Part shown: piece by piece, positions 35,240 to 44,129 of the stretch
How the letters are laid out: the number at the start of each line of letters is the position of its first letter
Numbering within the stretch: the first letter of the stretch is position 1
Assembly: GCF_002101335.1 (NCBI RefSeq)
Contig: NZ_CP020773.1
Span: 496,001 to 560,000 of the forward strand
Length of the DNA: 64,000 bases
Direction of reading: 5' to 3'
Source: Staphylococcus lutrae
Lineage (GTDB): Bacteria > Bacillota > Bacilli > Staphylococcales > Staphylococcaceae
Program-made: the position numbers and the translations under genes
Notes under the pieces: generated by a model
What the model was told of the DNA's origin: nothing
Databases searched by the model: none
Seen by the model: the letters and a program-made list of their open reading frames with translations, nothing else

Positions 35240-35911
35240 TTAAAATGTAAGTTCGTTTGCCAACTTTTGAGCTGACACGATTGTGCCGACTACACCTGGC
35301 TTAATATCAATCGCAACATAACGATTGTCATCTCGCAATTCATCTAACCATTCCGAGAATACTTCACCTTCCACATCAATCAACTCAAAACTTTCAAAAT
35401 CTGCTTCAGCTACTTTTTTCGCACGTTGACTCAAGCTCCACACTGGCATGAAATACGATTGATCAAAATGGTCATTCTCGTCATAAACAAGCATAAACTG
35501 CTTTTCACCTTTTTGACTTAAACCGTACACCATATCTGTTTTGGCAACATCTTGTACGAATTCACGAATACGAATATTATCCAAATCCGTCATTAAGTCA
35601 TTAATGGCCTCAACGATTTTAATTTCGTGCCCTTCCACATGATCCGTCACGTTCACGAGTGCTTCATCCTCTTCGTCAAACATTTCATCTAATTCATAAG
35701 TAGCGAAGCGGTCGATATCCATCTCTTTAATTTTATCGTAAGCGATGTTTAGATTTTCTAGGTATGCTTTTGCTAATGATTCACGTGTCCAAAAACAGAA
35801 TAACAATTTGCCATTGTGTTGATGCTTAATCATCTTTTTATCTTTCACAGCAATAAAAAATTGTTCGTTTATTAATATATCTTTATAAAAACGTTCATTC
35901 TTATATGACAT
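35240..35911 (-). CDS. DUF2750 domain-containing protein
   Basis: A 223-residue soluble protein with two copies of a DUF2750-like unit: residues about 5-85 (EQFFIAVKDKKMIKHQHNGKLLFCFW) and about 110-220 (DMVYGLSQKGEKQFMLV). Both carry the pattern of a hydrophobic strand, a tryptophan and a short helix. An acidic linker (DEMFDEEDEAL) joins them. The ATG follows AAAGGAG. Function unknown; it sits next to coaW as in other staphylococci. Confidence 0.75.
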   Translation of the reverse strand: MSYKNERFYKDILINEQFFIAVKDKKMIKHQHNGKLLFCFWTRESLAKAYLENLNIAYDKIKEMDIDRFATYELDEMFDEEDEALVNVTDHVEGHEIKIVEAINDLMTDLDNIRIREFVQDVAKTDMVYGLSQKGEKQFMLVYDENDHFDQSYFMPVWSLSQRAKKVAEADFESFELIDVEGEVFSEWLDELRDDNRYVAIDIKPGVVGTIVSAQKLANELTF

Positions 35912-36029
35912 GACTCCGCTCCTTTACAGATCAAAATCCAATGACAAATATAAACAAAATCGCTCTATTCGTCAAATTTCGTCCGTCTCATTCTCTTTTA
36001 ACTCTACTATATCAGTAAACATCTTTACG

Positions 36030-37219
36030 TTAAAGCCCCGCTTTTTCTATAAATTCTTGCTCATAAGCCTCGATCTCAGCTAAACTTTCGGCATGCCAAA
36101 TACAACCAAATCTCGAATTTACAGCTTTGTCTGTATACCAATCCCCATCATAATAAGATAATGGATACAAAACACCCCGTGTGACAAACTCACAAATAGT
36201 ATCAAAAAAACGTGCATTATCCCCATTGGCAAAGTAGCTATAAAACTTATGATGCTGACTGACTAATTCATTGCGTAACAACAACATACTTGTCGAACCA
36301 TTCTGTCTGAAGTTTAAATCAATCGCAAAAATATCACCTTGCGCATCAACGAGTAAGTCAAAACCAGCAATTCCAAAAAAGCCTTGTTGCACTGCTTTTT
36401 CCATAATTTCATATCCTGCTTGTATGACACTTTCAGGGACATGCGTCGCATTGATATTACCATTGTAAAACCCATATTCATCCGTCAGTTGTTTGGCTGC
36501 ACCTAAATATACAATGCCCGCTTCAGGGTGCAAGGCATATTGAACACAATAATTTTCCACTGCTTCAATGCATTGTTCGATGATCAATGTTTTTGTCTCA
36601 GCTTCAGCCTGCTCTATACGCCTTACAGCTTTTGCTAAATCTTCATTGTTATAACAAATCATTACCCCATAACCCCCGCAGTCGGTAAATCATCTCCGGG
36701 TTTAATCACTAAAGGACAGCTCCAATGTTTGAGTGCCGCTTTAAAATCATCGAATGTAACCACTTCTCTTTTCGGCAAATATTTGCCAGATGTCCATTGG
36801 GGAATCAATGATTTATTGTTTAAATCTTTAAATAGTTGTTGATTCATCGCATAATGAGACGGATCCACTACCGTATCATCATGTACATATTGAAAATAAA
36901 TCACGCGGTTTTGATTTTCAGTCAATGTTTTTAACTGTGCTTCATACGTCTCTTGATCACGAAATGGAATGATTTGTTCTGGCAATGTTTTACCAATCAA
37001 TTGAAAGAGTTGTACAAGTTTATCTGTAAAACTCGCTTCATGGACTATTACTGGTAAATTCGCAATTAATAATTCCCTACCTGTTAAAAAGTTAGATTGG
37101 TGTTCATCAGGGGCTAACCATGGATTCGACACGTAAGAAGGTCTTGATGAATATACGACATTGGTATCATAAATCTCCCCCATTGTAATATGCTGTAAAT
37201 CTTTTTCATAATTTTTCAT
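36030..37219 (-). pseudogene. ATP-grasp ligase-like gene, frameshifted
   Basis: Two adjacent frames read as one ATP-grasp protein of about 397 residues. The first part (37219-36662, 185 residues) ends PGDDLPTAGVMG and the second (36662-36030, 210 residues) begins MICYNNEDLAKAV and holds the magnesium/ATP region (GFDLLVDAQGDIFAIDLNFRQNGST). One extra G in the G5 tract at 36673-36677 would restore a continuous LPTAGGYGVMICY reading. As written the upstream frame stops, so the protein is broken. The lesion could be true decay, phase variation or a base-calling error. It is three bases after the M20 hydrolase gene and probably under the same SAM riboswitch. The substrate of the ligase is unknown. 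Confidence 0.8.
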
Positions 37220-37222
37220 CGT

Positions 37223-38404
37223 TTATGACTCCCTTTTATTTTGATGTTGCCGTTGAATCGTTTGTAACAACGCATCATCTTGTATCAATCTCGCTCCCAT
37301 CAGTGCAATCGTTTTTGCGCCTATAATCAATGCTTGATCCCCCATCGGACTTACTGCTGCTTCACGAAAACGATGTGTATGACCCACTAAGCTTTTAGGT
37401 CCTATTTTAATATGCGGATGAATCGTTGGGACAACATGACTCACATTGCCTGTGTCCGTTGAACCGTAACCGAAATCATCATGACTCACTTCCTCCCCAA
37501 GTAAAGTCGCATATTGCTCAAATAAGTCATCTAACGCATCAGATTGAATAAATTCATTAACGCCATTTTGAATTGGCCCAAATTCAAATTCACAACCCGT
37601 TTGTATGGCAGCGCCCTTTGCAATATCATGTACTCTTGCCGTCAATACATCTAAATCTTTGCGCGTCGTTGCACGTGTATAAAATCGTGCGTGCGTAAAA
37701 TCTGGTATAATATTCGCCGCTTGTCCACCTTCTAAAATGACGCCATGGACGCGTTCCGTTTTTTTAATATGTTGACGGAGCTGTGCCACGCCATTGAAAT
37801 AGCTTAACATCGCATCCAAAGCGTTACGGGCTTCTTCTGCGTTTTCCGAAGCATGTGCACTCTTCCCATAAAATTTAATATCCAGAACATCGACGGCAAG
37901 TGTCGGAACTGTACGATATGTTTCATTACCTGGATGTACCATCAGTGCAACATCAATCTGATCAAATAAACCTTCACGAACATATGATGCTTTTGCACTT
38001 CCGTTCTCCCCACCTTCTTCAGCGGGACAACCAAACACAATGACCTGTCCCCCAATCTCATCAATAACTTGTTTTAACGCAATGGCCGCTAACACACTCG
38101 CTGTTCCGATAATATTATGTCCACATGCATGACCGAGCCCTGGTAATGCATCATATTCGGCAAGATAACTGATTTTAGGACCCGGTGCGCCTGAGTCGTA
38201 TGTCGCAATAAATCCAGTTGAATGCCCAGCAATGTCTCTCTCTATTTGAAATTGTTGTGCCTTTAAATGTTCGATTAATAATCTCGAAGCGAAAATTTCT
38301 TCATTTCCGATCTCTGGCCGATCATGTATTTGATGACTGATATCGATATAGGTCAATCTATGTTGGTCAATATAATCTAAAATCCGCTGCGCTCTCTCCT
38401 GCAT
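37223..38404 (-). CDS. M20 family amidohydrolase
   Basis: A 393-residue M20D-type metallohydrolase. The metal-binding motifs are GLGHACGHNIIG, PAEEGGENGSAK and a late GHTHRF; a lid domain sits in the middle (about 180-290). This group removes acyl groups from N-acyl amino acids, including N-acetyl sulphur amino acids in Bacillus (YxeP-like). The SAM-I riboswitch in its leader points to methionine or cysteine metabolism. The ATG at 38404 follows AGGAGGAGG; a TTG one codon upstream is part of the spacer. The acyl substrate is not known. Confidence 0.88.
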   Translation of the reverse strand: MQERAQRILDYIDQHRLTYIDISHQIHDRPEIGNEEIFASRLLIEHLKAQQFQIERDIAGHSTGFIATYDSGAPGPKISYLAEYDALPGLGHACGHNIIGTASVLAAIALKQVIDEIGGQVIVFGCPAEEGGENGSAKASYVREGLFDQIDVALMVHPGNETYRTVPTLAVDVLDIKFYGKSAHASENAEEARNALDAMLSYFNGVAQLRQHIKKTERVHGVILEGGQAANIIPDFTHARFYTRATTRKDLDVLTARVHDIAKGAAIQTGCEFEFGPIQNGVNEFIQSDALDDLFEQYATLLGEEVSHDDFGYGSTDTGNVSHVVPTIHPHIKIGPKSLVGHTHRFREAAVSPMGDQALIIGAKTIALMGARLIQDDALLQTIQRQHQNKRES

Positions 38405-38420
38405 CAAATCCTCCTCCTTA

Positions 38421-38489
38421 AAATAAAAAAGTTATCGCATCGTTCTCTCACCAACAAGTACCGTATGACTGATGAACGTATGTGATAAC
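38421..38489 (-). terminator. Riboswitch expression platform terminator
   Basis: GTTATC..CAT..GTTC (38474-38489) pairs with GAAC..ATG..GATAAC (38431-38445) on the minus strand, followed by TTTTTT and immediately by the M20 ribosome-binding site. It is placed to stop transcription when SAM is bound. Confidence 0.88.
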
Positions 38490-38500
38490 GCCTCTGTTTT

Positions 38501-38610
38501 CATTTATCTTTCAGTCGTCAAACTGTTGGAATTCGCACCTTTATCGTCAATCCGATGAGGTTGCTGGGTTTCGTTGGGCCAATTCCCTCCACCACTCTCG
38601 ATAAATTTGA
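38501..38610 (-). promoter_or_regulatory. SAM-I (S-box) riboswitch
   Basis: The complement shows the S-box core in order: closing stem TTTATC/GATAAA, AGAGTGGTGGAGGGA, TTGGCCC, AAACCCAGCAACC, AAGGTGCGAATTCC and GAAAGATAAATG. These are the universally conserved positions of the class. A possible promoter lies upstream (TAAAAT 17 bases after ATGACA). High SAM would turn off the M20 and ATP-grasp genes; sulphur amino acid shortage would turn them on. Confidence 0.95.
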
Positions 38611-38856
38611 TTCAATTGTGTAACCATTTTAACTAATTTTGCGTGTTTTGTCATGTTATTTCAACACTGTTCCAAATCTTCTAACAATTATTGTTTTTAT
38701 ACTGCTTCACTTTCAATTGTATCCTTCTTATTTGTATACTTGTATTTGAAGTTTTTAAAACTTATAAAACCACTCGTATAACTCGGTTTGAAGCCTTTTT
38801 TCCTTATCACTCAAGACGTCAACACATCTCAAAATTCTTTTTTCTGCAATTGAATA

Positions 38857-38865
38857 TGTTAAAAT
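38857..38865 (+). promoter_or_regulatory. luxS extended -10 promoter
   Basis: TGTTAAAAT (TG plus one base plus TAAAAT) about 28 bases before the start codon; the -35 is not clear. Confidence 0.5.
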
Positions 38866-38892
38866 GAAGGTAATGATGAAGGAGGGATCACC

Positions 38893-39375
38893 ATGCCAAA
38901 AATGAATGTAGAAAGTTTTAATCTCGATCACACTAAAGTCGTTGCACCATTTATTCGGCTTGCTGGCACAATGAAAGGGCTCAATGGAGATGATATTTAT
39001 AAATATGATATACGGTTTAAACAACCGAACAAAGCGCATATGGAAATGCCCAGTCTCCATTCTTTGGAACATTTAATGGCAGAAAACATTCGCAATCATA
39101 CAGATAAAGTCGTTGATTTAAGTCCAATGGGGTGTCAGACTGGTTTCTATGTCTCGTTTATTAATCACACAGATTATGATGACGTACTCAATATTATTGA
39201 AAAAACGCTCAACGACGTGATTTCAGCTAAAGAAGTCCCTGCATGCAACGAAGTCCAATGTGGTTGGGCCGCTTCTCACTCGTTAGAAGGCGCTCAAGCC
39301 ATTGCACAATCCTTTTTAGAACAACGCGATCAATGGCACGATGTTTTTGGAACAGGAAACACGGCCACTTCTTAA
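38893..39375 (+). CDS. luxS: S-ribosylhomocysteine lyase LuxS
   Basis: A 160-residue metalloenzyme cleaving S-ribosylhomocysteine to homocysteine and the AI-2 precursor. The metal ligands are seen: His56 and His60 in HSLEH and Cys123 in EVQCGW. Catalytic Cys81 lies in PMGCQTGF. It completes recycling of the SAM by-product and sits head-to-head with the SAM-riboswitch operon. The ATG follows GGAGGG. Confidence 0.98.
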   Translation: MPKMNVESFNLDHTKVVAPFIRLAGTMKGLNGDDIYKYDIRFKQPNKAHMEMPSLHSLEHLMAENIRNHTDKVVDLSPMGCQTGFYVSFINHTDYDDVLNIIEKTLNDVISAKEVPACNEVQCGWAASHSLEGAQAIAQSFLEQRDQWHDVFGTGNTATS

Positions 39376-39398
39376 AAGTTACATTTAAGCAATAATCA

Positions 39399-39442
39399 AG
39401 CGTGAAAAGTGAAACTCACCTAGAGTTGCTCCTTTCACGCTT
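39399..39442 (+). terminator. luxS terminator
   Basis: AGCGTGAAA and its complement with inner AACTC/GAGTT. It may also serve the convergent pdp gene. Confidence 0.8.
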
Positions 39443-39493
39443 TGTTCATTCATCTCAAATGAATTAAGATTTTATTGTTATGATTTTCCAGAT

Positions 39494-40795
39494 TTATTCT
39501 GTAATCACCTTATGAATCAGCTGCGGTGTTTCTGCATGATCTGAAATCATAATATTATCGTACAATTTTTGTTTCACTTGTTCTACATCTTCACTATTTG
39601 CATAAATCGTAAGTAGCGATTCTCCAGCTTCTACTTTGTCGCCAATTTTTTTGTTTAAAACCAATCCAACCGCTAAATCAATCTCATCTTCTTTCGTTTG
39701 ACGACCCGCACCTAACATCATTGAGGCGATACCAATTTCATTTGCAATCATTTCTGAAACAACCCCACTTTGTTTGGCAGGTAATTCAAATTGATATTGT
39801 GCTGTCGGTAATTTTGAAGGATCATCGACCACTGACGCATCGCCACCTTGATTACTTAAAAATGTTTTGAATTTCTCAAGCGCTTGACCATTATCAATCA
39901 CTTCTTGTAACATTGTGCGCGCTTCGTCTAAATCCGTTGCCTTTTGAGCCAATACGACCATTTGTGAACCTAATGTCAGTACAAGTTCTGTTAAATCTTC
40001 CGGCCCTTCCCCTTTCAAAGTATCAATCGCTTCTTTAAGCTCCAACGCATTCCCTATTGCACGACCGAGTGGTTGGCTCATATCAGAAAGAATCGCCATC
40101 GTTTGACGCCCCACCTGATTACCGATTTTAACCATCGCATGTGCTAACGCTTCGGCATCTTCTATCGTCTTCATAAATGCACCGTTACCCGTTTTTACAT
40201 CTAATACAATCGCATCTGCACCCGCCGCAATTTTTTTACTCATAATTGAAGAAGCAATCAATGGAATAGAGTTAATTGTTCCTGTTACATCACGTAAAGC
40301 GTAGATTTTTTTGTCCGCAGGCGTAAGATTTCCGGTTTGTCCAATCACAGCGACACGGTCTTCGTTAACGAGCTTGACAAATTCTTCCTCTGAAATTTCA
40401 ACATGAAAACCCGCCACTGATTCTAATTTATCAATTGTCCCACCAGTATGCCCTAATCCACGGCCACTCATCTTAGCAACAGGGACATCCAATGCAGCGA
40501 CTAACGGCGCAAGCACAAGCGTTGTCGTATCGCCTACACCCCCAGTAGAATGTTTGTCCACTTTAATGCCTTGAATATTCGATAAATCAATTTGATCACC
40601 AGATTCCACCATTGCCATCGTTAAATGTACACGTTCCTCATCTGTCATATCTTGGAAAAAAATTGCCATGGCCAAACTTGACATCTGATAGTCTGGAATG
40701 TCATCGTTCGTATATCCATTCACTACAAATTCAATTTCTTCTTTCGTTAATGCGTGACCATCCCTCTTTTTCGCAATAATGTCCACCATTCTCAT
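39494..40795 (-). CDS. pdp: Pyrimidine-nucleoside phosphorylase
   Basis: A 433-residue enzyme that splits uridine and thymidine/deoxyuridine with phosphate. Motifs KHSTGGVGD and [18 protein letters not shown] are intact. A C-terminal biotinyl-like domain ([22 protein letters not shown]) is present as in the family. The start ([11 protein letters not shown]) has GAGGGA upstream. In S. aureus the next gene would be deoC; here deoD follows divergently. Confidence 0.96.
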   Translation of the reverse strand: MRMVDIIAKKRDGHALTKEEIEFVVNGYTNDDIPDYQMSSLAMAIFFQDMTDEERVHLTMAMVESGDQIDLSNIQGIKVDKHSTGGVGDTTTLVLAPLVAALDVPVAKMSGRGLGHTGGTIDKLESVAGFHVEISEEEFVKLVNEDRVAVIGQTGNLTPADKKIYALRDVTGTINSIPLIASSIMSKKIAAGADAIVLDVKTGNGAFMKTIEDAEALAHAMVKIGNQVGRQTMAILSDMSQPLGRAIGNALELKEAIDTLKGEGPEDLTELVLTLGSQMVVLAQKATDLDEARTMLQEVIDNGQALEKFKTFLSNQGGDASVVDDPSKLPTAQYQFELPAKQSGVVSEMIANEIGIASMMLGAGRQTKEDEIDLAVGLVLNKKIGDKVEAGESLLTIYANSEDVEQVKQKLYDNIMISDHAETPQLIHKVITE

Positions 40796-40852
40796 GGCTA
40801 TTCCCTCATTTCTTTATCAAATTTAAGTTGTAAAATATTTGTATACATCTTT

Positions 40853-40881
40853 ATTATAAACGAACATGTATCATTTGTTAA
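40853..40881 (-). promoter_or_regulatory. pdp promoter
   Basis: TTAACA (40876-40881), a 17-base spacer and TATAAT (40853-40858) on the minus strand, about 60 bases before the pdp ATG. Confidence 0.75.
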
Positions 40882-41014
40882 ACCAAAATAATTCCTTTCA
40901 TCCCTTAAATAACGGCGATTTAATGACACTTTTTATTCAAGACATTCATCGACATTTGATTATACATCTGTTATCTTTAAATTAATAACTAACCATTCAA
41001 GGAGATGTTTAAAT

Positions 41015-41728
41015 ATGACACAAGGTACACCCCATATTCAACCCAATGGTAAAAAAATCGCTAAAACGGTTTTAATGCCTGGAGATCCATTACGCGCTAA
41101 ATTTATCGCTGAAAACTTTTTAGAAAATGTAGAACAATTCAATGAAGTGCGTAACATGTTCGGTTATACAGGGACTTACAAAGGGAAAACGATTTCAGTG
41201 ATGGGTTCCGGTATGGGCATTCCAAGCATCGGTATTTACTCTTATGAACTGTATCACTTCTTTGATGTTGATACGATTATCCGCATCGGTTCTTGTGGCG
41301 CAATGCAAGAGGATATCCAACTTTACGACATCATTATTGGACAAGGGGCTTCGACAAACTCTAATTACGTCGATCAATTCCAAATTCCAGGACACTTTGC
41401 ACCACTTGCTGATTTTGATCTCGTTGTTAAAGCAAAAGAAGCCGCAGATACAATAGGTGCACGTGCACATGTCGGCAATATTTTATCATCTGATACTTTT
41501 TACAACGCAAATCCTGATTTCAATCAAAAATGGATTGATATGGGCATCTTAGGTGTGGAAATGGAATCGGCAGGACTTTATCTCAATGCAACAAAAGCCG
41601 GTAAGAAAGCTTTAGGTCTTTTTACTGTTAGTGATCATTTACTTCGTGATGAAGCCACAACTGCAGAAGAACGTCAAAATTCATTTACACAAATGATGGA
41701 AATTGCATTAGAAATCGCAGAAGGATAA
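41015..41728 (+). CDS. deoD: Purine-nucleoside phosphorylase DeoD
   Basis: A 237-residue hexameric-type nucleoside phosphorylase. The phosphate-binding loop GDPLRAKF, GMGIPSIGIYSYEL, RIGSCGAM and the catalytic Asp in VSDHLL are visible. It salvages purine (deoxy)nucleosides. The ATG follows AAGGAG. It is divergent from pdp and ends at its own terminator. Confidence 0.97.
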   Translation: MTQGTPHIQPNGKKIAKTVLMPGDPLRAKFIAENFLENVEQFNEVRNMFGYTGTYKGKTISVMGSGMGIPSIGIYSYELYHFFDVDTIIRIGSCGAMQEDIQLYDIIIGQGASTNSNYVDQFQIPGHFAPLADFDLVVKAKEAADTIGARAHVGNILSSDTFYNANPDFNQKWIDMGILGVEMESAGLYLNATKAGKKALGLFTVSDHLLRDEATTAEERQNSFTQMMEIALEIAEG

Positions 41729-41736
41729 ACGCACTT

Positions 41737-41790
41737 AAAGAAGCGCGCAGAGATTCATCATCTAAATGAATCCGCTGTCGCGCTTCTTTT
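41737..41790 (+). terminator. deoD terminator
   Basis: AAAGAAGCGCG and its complement with inner ATTCAT/ATGAAT, followed by a T-run. Confidence 0.9.
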
Positions 41791-41835
41791 TAATATTTAA
41801 TTCTAATATGCTTTCAACTGTTTTGTGTCTTTGAA

Positions 41836-42216
41836 TTATAGAAAAAATGATTGCTCGTCATCCGTTGCTTGGGCCCAATCCGTCTGCCACATTTTGTCCC
41901 TATTATTAGCAAAAAGTTGATATCCTAAATTTCTAAGTGGTCGAGGGATAAGCCACAGTAATACGGCTAAAGCTTTATAACGATCTAACGCATAAATCAA
42001 TTTTACAATTGCTGTTGATTGAAAAGTGAGTTGATCTCCTTCCTGTAACACAACGCTATTATACGCCAACACTTCGGGATGTGATGCCCTTAAAGCATCC
42101 CCAGCCGCACTCTTTAACGGAACGAATACATAACGTCTAGATAAACCATGGCGAATTAACCAAATGGCATAATTATAACAATATACACAGCGATCGTCGT
42201 AATAAACGATTGGCAT
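41836..42216 (-). CDS. DCC-family thiol oxidoreductase-like protein (DUF393)
   Basis: A 126-residue protein of the DUF393/DCC family. The defining DxxC motif appears at the N-terminus (YYDDRCVYC, residues about 4-12), giving a CxxC-like pair. A hydrophobic helix (about 83-100, LAVLLWLIPRPL) follows. The ATG at 42216 follows GGGGTGAT; six upstream residues are rejected. Probable redox function is inferred from the motif; no substrate is known. Confidence 0.85.
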   Translation of the reverse strand: MPIVYYDDRCVYCYNYAIWLIRHGLSRRYVFVPLKSAAGDALRASHPEVLAYNSVVLQEGDQLTFQSTAIVKLIYALDRYKALAVLLWLIPRPLRNLGYQLFANNRDKMWQTDWAQATDDEQSFFL

Positions 42217-42390
42217 TGAATCACCCCATTCCATAGTTTCATTTTATAGGAAATGGCTAAAAAATTAAAAAGAAACCTTCGCAATCTAATGATTTAAACG
42301 CTAGAGTCAAACGTTGGTGTCAATCATCAATCATGCCAAAAACGGCAAAACAATATTAGTTTGCCCACCACCTGATTTGACAAGGAACGC

Positions 42391-42428
42391 AAAAACATCC
42401 CGTCACACAGTCATTGATGGGATGTTTT
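42391..42428 (-). terminator. Terminator after the EVE-domain gene
   Basis: AAAACATCCC and its complement around a 17-base loop, followed by TTTTT on the minus strand. Confidence 0.85.
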
Positions 42429-42443
42429 AACGTTTAACTGATT

Positions 42444-43808
42444 TTATTGTTTGACTTGTACAATACGGGCATATTTAAGAAATTGTGCAGGATATTGCGC
42501 TTTCACTTCTTGTGGTGTCAAATACGTCACACCAACGATATGCCAATTGGGATTAAAACGGTAAAAAGAGTCTTTCTCTTTACTCCACTTCACCATACTC
42601 CCATTTTTATGATAGCGTGGTAAAGTCATTTCATAGCCTTCCAAGACATTAATAAATGTTTGGAAAATAGCGACATCGATACGCTCAAACTGATCAATCA
42701 CTAAAAACTGACGATCTGTTTTAGGCATCAACTCTGTAATAAATCCTTCTCTATAATATAATGCACCGGCTTCATTTGGTAAATATCTGCCATAGAGCAT
42801 CTCTTCTGTAAAGTCTGGATGACCCACAGTCATCACAGGCGTTGCGTTCGCTTTTTCAACAAGTGCTTGTGCCGAATTTAATCCGCTCTCATGCGCCTCT
42901 GCTAAGAGCAAGATAAATGGCTTGAGTTCATCATCCTGTCCCCCGCTTTCAGTGGACGGAACTGCTTCGAATTGGCCTTTTAAACCATCATTTTCGCTCA
43001 TTTCCATAATCGCATTAAATTGTGTAGGCGTTAAGCTCGCAATGGCTTGTTTTGCGTTTTCTTGCAAAAAGTACAAATTTTTAAGTTTAGGATGCTTATT
43101 TAAAGTCATCAAGCTGACAGGATGTATATCCTCTATGTAACGTAGCTCAATCGCAGTGCTATTCGTTCTCCCCGCTTCAGGTGGTCGCTGATGAATATGA
43201 TGTGCAACTTCTGCGCGTCCCACAACGGATTGATTGGAAAAGCGATTGTAGACAATCATCTGATCTCCGACTTCCAGTTGTGTGTAATGATGATAGCCAT
43301 TGCGTTTAATACCGTTTAATGTATGCGTATAAATCGTATACGTTTCACCACATTCAAAGTTTTCCGTTTCGGCAATAAAAAAGTATCGTGGAATGGATAC
43401 TTCTCCACTTCCCAAGCCTTTAATCAATTCAAACTCATCATAGGAAATCTTGTTGAAAAGCGTTTCTTTCATGTTATTCATTCGAAACTCTAACGCTTCA
43501 CTTCTCTTAAGATAGTCCGTCGTCAACGCCTTAAACATTTCATTGAATTTAAATTCTACATGTATTTTATTTTGTGCACCTGTTTGTACACGAGTGATTT
43601 CTCCCCACCCGAGTAAACCTGCATCCGTTTGCACTTGGTAGAAGATGACCTTATCACCGATTTTGGCTTGTTTAAAAGCACGAAAACCTTGTGTTGGATT
43701 AAACTGTGCACCTGATTCAAACACGGTTGTTTGCCCAACAAGTGGTTCATTGTGATTCCATCTATTATAACCGCAATTCAGCCAAAAATAATTCGTTTCT
43801 GCTGTCAT
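42444..43808 (-). CDS. Double EVE-domain protein with degenerate McrB-like AAA region
   Basis: A 454-residue protein. Residues about 5-130 and 140-270 are two related EVE/PUA-like units: NYFWLNCG..GDKVIFYQ..GLLGWGEI and RYFFIAET..GDQMIVYN..SVVGRAEV, each ending in a similar helical stretch. Residues about 296-450 follow the order of a McrB/AAA_5 ATPase: FTEEMLYGRYLP (332-343), a Walker B-like FLVIDQFER (368-376), and the sensor-like strand NWHIVGVTY (421-429). The P-loop that should lie near 302-312 is AEAHESGLNSA, with no GKT/GKS, and the Walker B glutamate is Gln373. ATP hydrolysis is therefore unlikely. No mcrC, nuclease or methylase gene adjoins it. A modified-base or RNA reader is inferred. 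Confidence 0.75.
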   Translation of the reverse strand: MTAETNYFWLNCGYNRWNHNEPLVGQTTVFESGAQFNPTQGFRAFKQAKIGDKVIFYQVQTDAGLLGWGEITRVQTGAQNKIHVEFKFNEMFKALTTDYLKRSEALEFRMNNMKETLFNKISYDEFELIKGLGSGEVSIPRYFFIAETENFECGETYTIYTHTLNGIKRNGYHHYTQLEVGDQMIVYNRFSNQSVVGRAEVAHHIHQRPPEAGRTNSTAIELRYIEDIHPVSLMTLNKHPKLKNLYFLQENAKQAIASLTPTQFNAIMEMSENDGLKGQFEAVPSTESGGQDDELKPFILLLAEAHESGLNSAQALVEKANATPVMTVGHPDFTEEMLYGRYLPNEAGALYYREGFITELMPKTDRQFLVIDQFERIDVAIFQTFINVLEGYEMTLPRYHKNGSMVKWSKEKDSFYRFNPNWHIVGVTYLTPQEVKAQYPAQFLKYARIVQVKQ

Positions 43809-44129
43809 GGTAATGTTGTATCTCCTTTAAAATATTTTTCTCATCCATTATAAAAGCAATAGGATGAATCAACAACCACTTTTTAGTCTCCGTTCATACT
43901 TGAAAAGTGTCTTACGGCCATTGGAAAACCATATCTCTATAGGTTTTCCTGTTTTAACTTGCGTCAGTCACTTAACATCTCGTCAAACCAACCTATTCTA
44001 TCGTGACCACACCAATTAGGGCAATAAAGGAAAGTCATGTCACACTTGAAAGCAACTGGCTACAACGACAACCCCTATTCCCCATCAAAGCGCTATCTAG
44101 CCCGATTTTCACTTTACTGGCTATTGGCA
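43809..44129. other. Intergenic region, manA to EVE gene
   Basis: 321 bases without a credible ORF. An inverted repeat GGAAAACC/GGTTTTCC lies at 43923-43949 with no U-run on the minus strand. No promoter of the EVE gene is obvious. Confidence 0.4.

Noticed and set aside
38755-39072. A 105-residue minus-strand frame
   Set aside because: It is antisense to the luxS start and has no start signals.
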